Assembly: GCA_947646655.1 (NCBI GenBank)
Contig: CANSHI010000001.1
Coordinates: 189,570-250,527 of the forward strand
Origin: an uncultured bacterium
Lineage (GTDB): Bacteria; Bacillota_I; Bacilli_A; RF39; UBA660
Direction of reading: 5' to 3'
Length of the DNA stretch: 60,958 nt
Shown here: positions 25,780 through 34,660 of the stretch, in pieces
Numbering within the stretch: position 1 is the stretch's first letter
Layout of the letters: each line of letters starts with the position of its first letter
Made by a program: the position numbers and the translations under genes
The notes under the pieces: generated by a model
Database searches by the model: none
The model's input: the letters and a program-made list of their open reading frames with translations, nothing else
What the model was told of the DNA's origin: nothing

Positions 25780-27914
25780 ATATTTTCTCTTTCTACACTT
25801 TTTACAAAACTTAAATTTTCTAAATCAGTCATGTAAGCTTTTAAAACTTCAATATCTGGTACTTTGACTAAAATTTCGTAGTCGATACCCGTTTCTTTAA
25901 TATGAGTATTTATCGAATTGATCGTTAAGCCTTTTTGACTGCTTTTAGTAACTATATTTAGCAAGTTGTTATTTAAAGAATCGGTTTTGATAAGGATTCG
26001 TGAAGAATAAACATTAGATGAAGTTTTATTCCACGCTATATCGATAAAGCGCGATTCCATGTTTTTAAGATTTGAACAAGAAGACTTATGAACTATGATG
26101 CCACTTCCTTTAGTGATATATCCTACTATATCGTCACCTAAAACTGGTTGACAACAATTGGCCATCGTAACTAAAACGTTGTCACATCCTTCTACAATTA
26201 TGTCATTTTTGTAACTCGTTTGTTTTTGTGTGTTGTTTGAGCTCATTTTTTCTAAAATGAGGTCGGTAACTTCTATTTTTTCTTCTTCAAGTAATTTTAA
26301 AATATAACTTGCAGTATAGCGAAGTGATCCGATAGATAATTTTAATTCATCTATGTCTTTAAGTTTAAGTGTTGCAAGTATTTTATTTATATTGTTTGTA
26401 TTTAAGACTTCACTTGCTATAAGGTGTCTCTTCTTAATTTCTTTATTTAGTAGTTCTTCCCCTTTTAAAATGTATTCTTCTCTATCTTGCTTGTTGAAAA
26501 ATGATTTTATCCGAATTTTTGCTTGTGTAGTGCGAACAAATTTTAGCCAGTCTTTATTGGGAGTACTATTTTCTTTAGTATTAATTTTTACTATATCGTT
26601 ACTAGCTAATTTATAGTCGATTGGAACTATTTCATCGTTTACGATTGCTCCTATTAAAGTGTCTCCTATGTGCGAATGTATTTTGTATGCAAAATCGACG
26701 GGAGTAGAATCTTTTGGAAGTTCGATGATATCTCCTTTAGGCGTAAAGCAGTAGATCATTTCTTCTATAAATAATGATTTAAAGTCGTTTTCTACTGTTT
26801 CGTCGTCATTTGTTAAATCTAGTGAATCTCTAAATAGTTCTAGTTTTCTTTCCATTAAGTTTTGAATATGTTTAGATCCTTGTTCTTTATAAGACCAGTG
26901 AGAAGCTATTCCACATTCGGCGATTTCATCCATATCTTCTGTCCGGATTTGGATTTCAAAAATTTTACCGTTAGGTCCTATGACACCTGTATGAAGAGAT
27001 TGATACATGTTTTCTTTTGGCTGAGCTATGTAGTCTTTAAATCTATGGGGAATGGGTCTATATTTGGCATGTATTAATCCGATTGCTAAGTAACATTCAT
27101 TTTTTTTCTTTACGATAATACGAAGTGCTAGAAGATCATAAATATCGTTCCACTTTCTGCCTTTAGATAGTTTATTGTAAAGACTATAAACACTTTTAAC
27201 GCGACTTTTTATTTTAAAATGGATAGAGTTTTCTTCCATAAGAAGTGACAATTCTTCTTTCATGATGTCGACATAAGAATTTAGTTCTTCATAAGAATTG
27301 TCTAGTTTTTTTAGTACATCATTATATGCTTCTGGTTTTAAATATTTGAGGCATAAATCCTCTAGTTCACTTTTAATAAAGTTAATCCCTAAACGATGCG
27401 CGATAGGTATCAAGACATTTTGTGTTTCTAGACATTTCTCTTTTTGTATTTCAGATGGTGAAGTGTATACATGCTTTAAATTATCTAGACGACTAGCTAG
27501 TTTAATAATGATTACACGTACATCGGTAGAAAGTCCGACTAAAACTTTACGCAAATAGATGGAAGTTTGTTCTTCAGTGTTTTTAATTTTAATTTTGTTA
27601 ATATTCATTATACTTTCTGCTATAGAACTAATCTCTTCTCCAAAGTTTTCTTTGATGTCTTCTATAGTTATGTCAGTTAAAAATGGCATCCATGATAAAA
27701 AAGAAGCTGCAATACATAAAGCATCACTATGTAACTCCGTTAAAATTAGACCTACTCTAAGTACATGGAGGATGTATAAACTTTTATCATGATGTAAGAT
27801 GTTTTTATGATTTTCCAAGGCAAAGTTTAAAGCATCTTTTATTAACTGAATATCTTTTTCTTTTTTTATATATTTTATATTATTTAATATTTCATTTTTT
27901 AATTCTTCGATCAA
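25776..27914 (-). CDS. rel: Rel/SpoT-family (p)ppGpp synthetase with a degenerate hydrolase domain
   Basis: 712 residues, TTG start preceded by AGGAGGG. It makes the stringent-response alarmones. The synthetase core is intact (RVKSVYSLYNKL, DIYDLLALRIIV, RFKDYIAQPKENMYQSLHTG, EIQIRT). TGS and the cysteine-bearing RIS region (VEGCDNVLVTMANCCQP, GDDIVGYITKG) and a C-terminal ACT domain follow. In the HD domain the first His is kept (ILHVL), but the HD pair reads SW (FLSWMPFLTD), and the later ADRLHNM site reads ASRLDNL. Hydrolysis is therefore likely lost, leaving a RelA-like synthetase in a lineage that usually has a bifunctional enzyme. Confidence 0.93.
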   Translation of the reverse strand: MIEELKNEILNNIKYIKKEKDIQLIKDALNFALENHKNILHHDKSLYILHVLRVGLILTELHSDALCIAASFLSWMPFLTDITIEDIKENFGEEISSIAESIMNINKIKIKNTEEQTSIYLRKVLVGLSTDVRVIIIKLASRLDNLKHVYTSPSEIQKEKCLETQNVLIPIAHRLGINFIKSELEDLCLKYLKPEAYNDVLKKLDNSYEELNSYVDIMKEELSLLMEENSIHFKIKSRVKSVYSLYNKLSKGRKWNDIYDLLALRIIVKKKNECYLAIGLIHAKYRPIPHRFKDYIAQPKENMYQSLHTGVIGPNGKIFEIQIRTEDMDEIAECGIASHWSYKEQGSKHIQNLMERKLELFRDSLDLTNDDETVENDFKSLFIEEMIYCFTPKGDIIELPKDSTPVDFAYKIHSHIGDTLIGAIVNDEIVPIDYKLASNDIVKINTKENSTPNKDWLKFVRTTQAKIRIKSFFNKQDREEYILKGEELLNKEIKKRHLIASEVLNTNNINKILATLKLKDIDELKLSIGSLRYTASYILKLLEEEKIEVTDLILEKMSSNNTQKQTSYKNDIIVEGCDNVLVTMANCCQPVLGDDIVGYITKGSGIIVHKSSCSNLKNMESRFIDIAWNKTSSNVYSSRILIKTDSLNNNLLNIVTKSSQKGLTINSINTHIKETGIDYEILVKVPDIEVLKAYMTDLENLSFVKSVERENI

Positions 27915-27929
27915 TTTAAATCCCTCCTG

Positions 27930-28205
27930 TTATAATACGTTATCATCAATTATTTTGCGTTTTTCTTCTCCAATAAGACTGTGGACATAGTTTTTAAGCT
28001 CACTATTTGGCACGGTCATTATATCGTTTACTATTTCTCCAAGGGAAAGATTACTTTTTTTACACCAATAATTATTTTTTAAGTAATTCCAAATATCGAC
28101 TTTTTGAATATAAGTTATGCCAATCCTTGTTAAGTCTTTTAGTTTACTGTTCAATGCAGGTTCTACTCTTTTGTATAATTCTTGTAAGCTTGAAAAGCCG
28201 TCCAT
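27930..28205 (-). CDS. comN: ComN-like post-transcriptional regulator
   Basis: 91 residues. The pattern DLTRIGITYIQKVDIWNYLK, later LGEIVNDIMTVPNSELKNYV, matches the small ComN (YrzD) family, which in Bacillus subtilis affects comE mRNA and polar localisation of late-competence proteins. It lies 15 bases from rel, and in Bacillus comN lies in the same neighbourhood. The symbol is by family resemblance only. Confidence 0.75.
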   Translation of the reverse strand: MDGFSSLQELYKRVEPALNSKLKDLTRIGITYIQKVDIWNYLKNNYWCKKSNLSLGEIVNDIMTVPNSELKNYVHSLIGEEKRKIIDDNVL

Positions 28206-28286
28206 ATAATCACATCCTTATTAAGTATACAATAGATAATTAAAAAATTCTATACTATGATAGAATTCCTTTACAATATTAAAAGC

Positions 28287-28886
28287 TTATTGTACCGCGA
28301 TACTGTGTGTAATTTCGATGTGTCCTGCAAAAGTTCTGGCCGTATTAGAGTCTTGGTTTTTTCCTGTTTCTACAAAGTCAACACGAACATTATAATTATC
28401 TGATTCTAGAGGATTTAATTCAACATTAGATATTACTAAACCTTCTTTTATGTTAGCACTGTCAGTAAAATCTATTACTCGTTTTTCCGTTAGTTTCCCT
28501 TCACTAAAGGTAATTAATAATTGTCCAGGTCCATCGATAGCTGTAAAATCGTTTAAGTCTGCTACAAATTTTAAAGAATATCTAACTTTGGCAGTTTTGT
28601 TTGGATTAGTTATAGTGAATACTGTTTCATCGTGGCTTCCAGGATATGCATCTAGTAATTTAATAGTTTTATTAGCTTGATATGTAACATCTTCTAAAGT
28701 AGTCGTACCGATTTTAATGCTTTCATTTCTATCTTTATTGACATTTGATGTATAGTAAGAAAATGAAGCTCCTATGATTGCAATTATCACGGTAAGAGCG
28801 CTTAATAGTAACAGAACATAACGTTTTTTTTCATTTTCTTCTTGTGTTTTTTGCTCTAAATCGATATTAGCTTTAGTATTCTTCAT
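28287..28886 (-). CDS. Small TasA/camelysin-like secreted protein
   Basis: 199 residues. Cytoplasmic charged start, one membrane segment (about 24-44, LLLSALTVIIAIIGASFSYY), then a beta-sandwich-like domain with GTTTLEDVTYQANKTIKLLD and ETVFTITNPNKTAKVRYSL. The SFSYYTSNV exit from the membrane segment resembles SipW-cleaved precursors. It stands alone with its own Shine-Dalgarno (AAGGAAG). Likely a fibre or matrix subunit; not proven. Confidence 0.65.
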   Translation of the reverse strand: MKNTKANIDLEQKTQEENEKKRYVLLLLSALTVIIAIIGASFSYYTSNVNKDRNESIKIGTTTLEDVTYQANKTIKLLDAYPGSHDETVFTITNPNKTAKVRYSLKFVADLNDFTAIDGPGQLLITFSEGKLTEKRVIDFTDSANIKEGLVISNVELNPLESDNYNVRVDFVETGKNQDSNTARTFAGHIEITHSIAVQ

Positions 28887-28957
28887 AAGTATCTTCCTTT
28901 ACTATAACAATTTTAGCAAAGAGAAGCAAAAAAATCAATCTTTTACTACTTAAAATA

Positions 28958-30103
28958 TTAAAGTTCCTTATTTAGAAGAAGAATTTCTTCATCAGTAAGC
29001 TTAAGACTTTTGATAAGTTCTTCTTTATTAAAGCCGTCTTTGATTAAAATTTTAATATTTTCTAATCGATTCTCTCTTTTTCCCTGTTGTATTCCTTGCT
29101 GGATACCTTGTTGTATCCCTTGTTGCATTCCTTTTTCTATGCCTTGTTCAATACCTTTCTCGATGCCTTTCTCTATTCCTTTTTTAACGCCTTTTGCGAT
29201 GGCTTTTTTACTAGCTTTTGCATATTTTTTCTCTACCTTGGCGACGGTTTTACGTACTTTTTCTTCAGCCTCTTCTCGAAATTGAAATTCATAAGATTTT
29301 ATAGCTTCTTGTTCATGATCGTATGATCTCCACAGTCCATTATCTTTATTTTGGACTTCTCTTGAAATTTCTAAATATTTTTCCATTACTTCATCACCTC
29401 TTGCATATTCATAAGCTCTCTTTCTCGATGTTTCATACATGGTTAATATCGTTTTATAAAAACCTTTTATTTCATCATCTACTTCATTATCATACCATTT
29501 TTTTAAAAGATTAGGAAGGAAAACTAAGACGTATGTTCTCGGAATTAGACATATTCCTTCGTCTGTTTGCATGTGAAATACTTCTATACCTTCATCTAAC
29601 CCTTCAAAACTAAAGTTTTCAAATCCTATATAGCATATTTCTGGATATTCATACTTTGAGCCTCTCAATTCATTAATTCTGTACACTCGATCGGTATATT
29701 CAATATTTCGAAAAATAACATTATTCATATCCATTTCTACTATAAAGTACTTATCTTCCATCTTTATAACTAAGTCTCCTCTTTCTTCTTTCGTATAAAT
29801 AGAATCGGTGTCCAACTCTTGTTTATAAAGATGAGCATTTTGAATCAAGTATTCGTAGCTGAAGTTACTTATTTCCGACAGTACCTTACAAGAAAACATT
29901 TTGTATTGTTCGTTATTCATCATTGTTAAGAACATCGCGTTTAATGTGAACGATATTTGGTCGTCGCTTGTAAAATGTTTAGAATCTTTTTTATTTATAA
30001 TGCGACCTTTCGTAGTAACATTCAGATCACTTATATAAGTTTTTTTCTTTTCTCCTTTAATTTCTAAGTGTTTTATTTGTTCTTTTTTTACTTTAGTATC
30101 CAT
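28958..30103 (-). CDS. Rpn/PD-(D/E)XK-type transposase-family protein with GI(E/Q)K repeats
   Basis: 381 residues. The N-terminal half fits the PD-(D/E)XK nuclease family transposase fold (Rpn-like), with RGDLVIKMEDKYFIVEMDMN as the active-site strand pair, DRVYRINELRGSKY and YPEICYIGFENF. The acidic pair is E-x-D where Q or K is more usual at the last position. The C-terminal third is a low-complexity array of GIEK/GIQQ units. A helical tail (NRLENIKILIKDGFNKEEL) closes it. Such genes are often numerous and self-mobilising by recombination; function here is unclear. Confidence 0.75.
   Translation of the reverse strand: MDTKVKKEQIKHLEIKGEKKKTYISDLNVTTKGRIINKKDSKHFTSDDQISFTLNAMFLTMMNNEQYKMFSCKVLSEISNFSYEYLIQNAHLYKQELDTDSIYTKEERGDLVIKMEDKYFIVEMDMNNVIFRNIEYTDRVYRINELRGSKYEYPEICYIGFENFSFEGLDEGIEVFHMQTDEGICLIPRTYVLVFLPNLLKKWYDNEVDDEIKGFYKTILTMYETSRKRAYEYARGDEVMEKYLEISREVQNKDNGLWRSYDHEQEAIKSYEFQFREEAEEKVRKTVAKVEKKYAKASKKAIAKGVKKGIEKGIEKGIEQGIEKGMQQGIQQGIQQGIQQGKRENRLENIKILIKDGFNKEELIKSLKLTDEEILLLNKEL
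29081..29192 (-). repeat. Tandem 12-bp coding repeat
   Basis: About nine copies of a 12-base unit encode G-I-(E/Q)-(K/Q) in the C-terminal third of the Rpn-like protein. The units are near-identical, so copy number may change by slippage. Confidence 0.8.
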
Positions 30104-30237
30104 ATATAATGAATCATCCTTTCTTTAATATAGCCAACTTATTTTATTCTAATTTCGTGAGTATTAAATGGTGTTTAAATTTTATACCCTCTATTATATA
30201 TTATACCAGACAAATTTCATTTTTCTCATGAAAATAT

Positions 30238-30260
30238 AAAAAAAGAAGCATAATTGCTTC
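30238..30260 (-). terminator. Terminator of the MerR/YbjQ unit
   Basis: On the minus strand GAAGC, loop AATTAT, GCTTC and T7. Confidence 0.75.
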
Positions 30261-30269
30261 GATATAATG

Positions 30270-30596
30270 TTATTTTTTTTGTTCTTTTATTTTAACTGCT
30301 GTACCATAAGCGATGATTTCGGCTGCTCCATTCATAACCGCCGAAGAACCATAGCGTATATTTATAATAGCATCAGCTCCTAAACTTGTGGCTTCATCTA
30401 CCATTCTTTTTGTAGCCATCTGTCGAGCAGTAGAAATCATATCAGTATAACTAGTGATCTCTCCACCAACGATAGTTTTCATGCCAGCCATAAAATCACG
30501 TCCTATATTTTTAGACTGAACTATTTGTCCTTTAACGATACCTAAAGATTCTGTAATTTCATAGCCTGGTATATAATCAATATTTACTAGCTTCAT
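30270..30596 (-). CDS. YbjQ/UPF0145 family protein
   Basis: 108 residues from the ATG at 30596, chosen because GGAGGTG sits just upstream. The sequence MKLVNIDYIPGYEITESLG, IGRDFMAGMKTIVGGE and ADAIINIRYGSSA are diagnostic of YbjQ, small pentameric proteins once called heavy-metal-binding. It overlaps the end of the MerR gene by 20 bases, so it is co-translated and probably controlled by it. Confidence 0.9.
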   Translation of the reverse strand: MKLVNIDYIPGYEITESLGIVKGQIVQSKNIGRDFMAGMKTIVGGEITSYTDMISTARQMATKRMVDEATSLGADAIINIRYGSSAVMNGAAEIIAYGTAVKIKEQKK

Positions 30597-31221
30597 CTTC
30601 TTCACCTCCATTTATTTCTTTGATTCTTGATATTAAATTTGCGATAATGCATATGACAGGTATACCAAACATCCCTACTAGGAAAAAATATATTATCCAT
30701 GGCATTTTTTCGGCCTCAATAAACTGAATATAGGAAAATAACAATAAAAATCCTATAAAAAATAGACTGAAAAATAGACTGGATAAAGTTGCTCCTAAAA
30801 CTTTATGTTTCTTTTTTGTTTTAATATCTCTCATTGTAAAACCTTCTTTATTTAAAATGTTTATCTTTTTTAAGTACTGATCGATGTCGATGTCTTTAAA
30901 ATCTAAATTTGACATGGCTATTTCTTGACACATAGTTCCTACTCTTTTAAACTTTTCGACTTCAATATTAATTTTATGTATACGATCTTTTAAACATTCG
31001 TTTAAGGAAAGATTACCTTTTGTAAGCTCTTGAAGCTCTTTTATGGGGACACCTAGTTCTCTTAAAAATTTTATTTTTTTCAGTTGATTAATGTCGTCAT
31101 CATCATATATTCGATAGTCATTGTCTCTATTTCTTTTAGGTTTTAAAAGGCCATTTTCTTCATAGTATCGAATACTTTTTTTAGATAAACCTATTGTATG
31201 CTCTACTTCTCCTACAAGCAT
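30577..31221 (-). CDS. MerR-family regulator with C-terminal membrane segments
   Basis: 214 residues. N-terminal winged helix-turn-helix of the MerR type (VGEVEHTIGLSKKSIRYYEE, then LLKPKRNRDNDYRIYDDDDI), dimer helix to about 115, then two membrane segments (about 140-162 and 172-195). Most MerR proteins are soluble, so this one probably senses envelope or membrane state. Good Shine-Dalgarno (AAAGGAG). Co-translated with the YbjQ-like gene. Confidence 0.85.
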   Translation of the reverse strand: MLVGEVEHTIGLSKKSIRYYEENGLLKPKRNRDNDYRIYDDDDINQLKKIKFLRELGVPIKELQELTKGNLSLNECLKDRIHKINIEVEKFKRVGTMCQEIAMSNLDFKDIDIDQYLKKINILNKEGFTMRDIKTKKKHKVLGATLSSLFFSLFFIGFLLLFSYIQFIEAEKMPWIIYFFLVGMFGIPVICIIANLISRIKEINGGEEDEASKY

Positions 31222-31269
31222 AAACTTCTCCTTTCTGAAATAATTATAGACCTTGACCTTAGGTTATAG

Positions 31270-32490
31270 TCAATACTTTTTTTTACGTTTTTTCTTTTTC
31301 CTTTTTGTTTTAGAAATTAGTTTTAATAATATAAGGACTATAATTAAAAGTGTTATATGCCAGTATTGGTGAAATATTTTGAAGATAGAAATAGTTTGTT
31401 TTTCATTCATAAAGATATCTTCTTCTGATAAGATTTCGTCTTTATAGTAATAGCGGACTTTTCCAAGCTTTGAATTTTTTGATGTCATGAAAGAAATACT
31501 TTCAGTACCAATATATTCATATTTAAAATCATTTAAATCATAATCTTTAGGAAGAAATTTTGTTATATCGTTATTCGTTTTGATATCATAATTATCATTT
31601 TTAGAAAATTTAACTGGTATGCTTTTAATCAATGTGTTTTTCTCGATCAAAGTCTGTTCACCATAGTTATGGTCTATAAAATCTATCAATTTGACAGCAT
31701 CTCTTAAGTTATAAAAGTTGCCATATATATAAGGTTTGGCCCCGAGTGTGATCATTAAGAAGTCGTGATTATGAGCTTTAAATAGTGCCGCTATTGCAAG
31801 ACCTGTTTTTTTAGTGTAACCAGTTTTGCTTCCTAGTAATCTGTCGACATTTAAATTCATCTGTTTATTGTACATATCGATTGTCCATTTGACAACTTTC
31901 CCATTTTTCATTTGGTGTTCTTTAGTACAGAAAATGGTTTTAAAATCTGGATTATTGAGGGCATATTTTATAATTTTTAGTAAATCTTCAATAGTACTAT
32001 AATGGTTATCGATATCGTAGCCTGTTGTATTTATAAAGTTTGTATTTGTGGCTCCAATTTGTTTGGCAAGATTATTCATTTTCTCGACGAAGGCTGGAAT
32101 AGACCCTGCACTTGTATATGCAAGTGAATCAGTGGCATCAGCTCCGCTAGGTAGAATTGATGCATATAAAAGATCCCTTACTGTATAAGTTTCTCCTACT
32201 TCTAAACCAGCTCTCGAAGCATCAGAAGGAATGTTGGAAAGCATTTCGGTAGTGATAGTAACTTCTTGTTCTAAATTTGGAATATTTTCGATCGCGGTGA
32301 TAGTGGTAATGATTTTTGTGAGAGATGCGATATTTGACTTTACGTCGATGTTTTTTTGCTGTATGATTTCATCTTCTGTAAGGTCGTAGATGAGTACTTT
32401 ATCAGAATATGTTTCAGGAAGGCTGATAGCTAGGGTTTGAACTGGTAATAGTATTATTAATAAGATAAGTTTAAATATTGTATTTTTCAT
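31270..32490 (-). CDS. D-alanyl-D-alanine carboxypeptidase (penicillin-binding protein)
   Basis: 406 residues. Secreted, membrane-anchored serine peptidase that trims peptidoglycan stem peptides. A signal peptide (1-22) is followed by SxxK at 56-59 (SLTK), a second motif SGADAT where SGN is usual, and GSKTGYTKKTG near 221. A long C-terminal tail ends in a membrane segment (about 372-393) and a basic end. Its 5' end overlaps the GIY-YIG gene by 20 bases. Confidence 0.92.
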   Translation of the reverse strand: MKNTIFKLILLIILLPVQTLAISLPETYSDKVLIYDLTEDEIIQQKNIDVKSNIASLTKIITTITAIENIPNLEQEVTITTEMLSNIPSDASRAGLEVGETYTVRDLLYASILPSGADATDSLAYTSAGSIPAFVEKMNNLAKQIGATNTNFINTTGYDIDNHYSTIEDLLKIIKYALNNPDFKTIFCTKEHQMKNGKVVKWTIDMYNKQMNLNVDRLLGSKTGYTKKTGLAIAALFKAHNHDFLMITLGAKPYIYGNFYNLRDAVKLIDFIDHNYGEQTLIEKNTLIKSIPVKFSKNDNYDIKTNNDITKFLPKDYDLNDFKYEYIGTESISFMTSKNSKLGKVRYYYKDEILSEEDIFMNEKQTISIFKIFHQYWHITLLIIVLILLKLISKTKRKKKKRKKKY

Positions 32491-32803
32491 ATTGTTCTCT
32501 TTCTATTCTTTTATATTTTTTTAGATCAATTTTTTCTAAAAGGTATTCTTGTAAGTTGTTATTTTTGATAATGTCTTCTTTAGCTTTCTTAGTGAGTTTT
32601 TTGAGATGAAATTCTAGTTTGGTCGCTAAACTTTTATTGTCGGTAACCCAAGCACATTGTATGTCGACTGCTTGGTGGACAAAGGTGTATTTTGCACATT
32701 TAGAGTCTTTGTTTTTATGTTCTTTTAAACGTCTATTTAAATCGGTCGTTATGCCCGTATATAGTGAGTTGTCTTCACATCTTATCATATATATATAAAA
32801 CAT
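32471..32803 (-). CDS. GIY-YIG nuclease-fold protein
   Basis: 110 residues, the single-domain UPF0213 size. FYIYMIRCEDNSLYTGIT is the GIY-YIG strand pair (here YIY and YTG), with RRLKEHK (catalytic Arg helix) and KLEFHLKKL (catalytic Glu). Found singly in many Bacillota, role uncertain. It is translated with the carboxypeptidase. Confidence 0.88.
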   Translation of the reverse strand: MFYIYMIRCEDNSLYTGITTDLNRRLKEHKNKDSKCAKYTFVHQAVDIQCAWVTDNKSLATKLEFHLKKLTKKAKEDIIKNNNLQEYLLEKIDLKKYKRIEREQYEKYNI

Positions 32804-32819
32804 TTTATTTCATCACTTT

Positions 32820-32847
32820 TGTATAATAATTTTATCATTAACGACAA
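32820..32847 (-). promoter_or_regulatory. Possible promoter of the GIY-YIG/carboxypeptidase unit
   Basis: TTGTCG (32847-32842), 16-base spacer, TATACA (32825-32820) on the minus strand. Confidence 0.5.
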
Positions 32848-32868
32848 TTTTTAGCAAGGAAAGAAAAA

Positions 32869-32890
32869 TAAAAAGCGAGATGCCCTCACT
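32869..32890 (-). terminator. Terminator of the 39.3-32.9 kb surface operon
   Basis: On the minus strand AGTGAG, 5-base loop, CTCGCT and TTTTT. It follows the stop of the gene at 32891. Confidence 0.65.
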
Positions 32891-34498
32891 TTAATTTTCT
32901 TTGATTATTTCGTCGACTTGAGCCATGAACCATATTTGTTCTACGGATAGAGGACTAGCATCAATTTTACAAGAACGGAGTATGATGTTAATTTTAGATA
33001 GTAAAGATTTTAAGTTTTCAGGAGCGAGATCTTTTTCATCGATGTCGATGTTATTTAGTCGATATTTATTAGCTATTATACGAGGTATGTTTGTCTCGTC
33101 AAATATAGGTACACCTGCTGTTACAACGTTTCTCGGATTTAGTGCGAATAAATCGAAGTTTTTACTTATTTTTCTTATTTCATCATAGTCTGTAATTTTG
33201 TATAAATTTTGTATTTCTAATTTTTTAAAGTAGTCAAAGCTGTAGTAAAGATTTAAAAGATCAGAAACAGATAATGAGATATTTAACACTTTTAAAACTT
33301 TGTCTTTAAAATATTCTGTGTCATAAACTTTATAAAGATTGTATAGCTCTTTAGCCCTGTGAACGGATTCAGCTTTTTGTCTTTTTAGTTCGGGATCATT
33401 TTTAGATTCCGGTTTGCTTGCGAATATTTTTTTATTCAGTTTTCCTAATTCATCTTCTTTTTTAATAATGTCTTGAAAAACACTGGAAAGTCCTTTTGAG
33501 TCATCTTTTTTATTTTCTTTAGAAATGACCTCGGAATACTTTTCTTTGAAATCTTTGAAAAAAGCTTTAAAAGATATGAAACTGTCAAATTCTTCTACGT
33601 TGTTTTTAAGTTTTTCAAGTGTGCTACAAATACGTGATAATTCTTTTGGATTTGATAGATCAATTTTTTCGGGAATTAAAGATTGAAATGCGGTGATTCT
33701 TGTTTTACTTTCCGGTAGATATTGTTCTATTTCTATCGTGTTAGATGTTGCAAGATTTATAATATCTGTTATATCTTCGATAGTAGCGATGTTTTGATCG
33801 ATGTAAGCATCACTTAATTGTTCTAAACAGTGAGAATAGCTTTTTATATTATTTTTATCCATGACATTTTTTTGTAATGTTTGAATGTAGATAGTGAATT
33901 TTTTCTCATAATGACGTATGAGTTTACGGAAATTAAGTTCTATATGTTCTATAAGCTCGGGATTCGACCAGTAAATAGTTTCAAAAATTTCCGATACTTT
34001 AGCGTAGGAATCCGATTTACTTCTACGTACGTCGAGGAAAGATGACATATATTCGTGAACATAGCATGTATAATCAAAATCATCAGCTGATAAAAAGATA
34101 CCTGCTACTTCAAACTTATCTAAAAATCCATTTATGATGTCGTTTAATGAATGAAAGTTAAAAATATAATAATTGTTTATTTCATAAAGTAAACTGTCAA
34201 AGCCCATTTTTTCGAAATATGTGTTGGAAGGATTTAATAAAAATTTAATGTATTCTAAATTGGTAACACGTTCTTTAATTTCGTCTGCTGAGGCAGTTTT
34301 TTCAGGGACTTTAATAGATTTCTTTTTTGCTATGAGATAATTTTTAACATTAACACGATAAGAATTATATTTTTCTTCAATACTATTTAATGAGGCATTA
34401 AACTTTTTTTTGTTTGTTTGAGTCTTAGTAGGAAGAGAAGTTATTTGTGTCTTTTTATTTTCGATGTCGCTTTTTATAAATTGTAAAAAGTTATCCAT
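32891..34498 (-). CDS. Large unknown helical cytoplasmic protein of the surface operon
   Basis: 535 residues without signal peptide or membrane segment. Predominantly helical with several coiled-coil-prone stretches (for example the KKTQITSLPTKTQTNKKKF start and the KLNKKIFASK area). No family recognised. It starts at ATG 34498, sharing one base with the TAA of a 45-residue gene, and its Shine-Dalgarno GAGGAGG lies inside that gene. The upstream genes encode secreted proteins, so a cytosolic helper or regulator of their export is possible. Confidence 0.65.
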   Translation of the reverse strand: MDNFLQFIKSDIENKKTQITSLPTKTQTNKKKFNASLNSIEEKYNSYRVNVKNYLIAKKKSIKVPEKTASADEIKERVTNLEYIKFLLNPSNTYFEKMGFDSLLYEINNYYIFNFHSLNDIINGFLDKFEVAGIFLSADDFDYTCYVHEYMSSFLDVRRSKSDSYAKVSEIFETIYWSNPELIEHIELNFRKLIRHYEKKFTIYIQTLQKNVMDKNNIKSYSHCLEQLSDAYIDQNIATIEDITDIINLATSNTIEIEQYLPESKTRITAFQSLIPEKIDLSNPKELSRICSTLEKLKNNVEEFDSFISFKAFFKDFKEKYSEVISKENKKDDSKGLSSVFQDIIKKEDELGKLNKKIFASKPESKNDPELKRQKAESVHRAKELYNLYKVYDTEYFKDKVLKVLNISLSVSDLLNLYYSFDYFKKLEIQNLYKITDYDEIRKISKNFDLFALNPRNVVTAGVPIFDETNIPRIIANKYRLNNIDIDEKDLAPENLKSLLSKINIILRSCKIDASPLSVEQIWFMAQVDEIIKEN

Positions 34499-34635
34499 TA
34501 CTCAACCTCCTCTAAATCGATTTTGTTTTCTTTTAAATATTTAAGAAAATTGTTTATTTCTTTGTAAACCTCTAGAAGTTCGTTTAGTTTTAGTTTAGAT
34601 AAGTCGAATTCTCGTTTTTTTTCATTGTTTTTCAT
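34498..34635 (-). CDS. 45-residue coupled small protein
   Basis: MKNNEKKREFDLSKLKLNEL and 25 further residues ending IDLEEVE: a charged single helix. A good Shine-Dalgarno (AAGGTGAT) precedes it. Its stop overlaps the start of the 535-residue gene (TAATG), so translation is coupled. No family recognised. Confidence 0.65.
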   Translation of the reverse strand: MKNNEKKREFDLSKLKLNELLEVYKEINNFLKYLKENKIDLEEVE

Positions 34636-34660
34636 ATTATCACCTTTTCCCTTTTTATTT

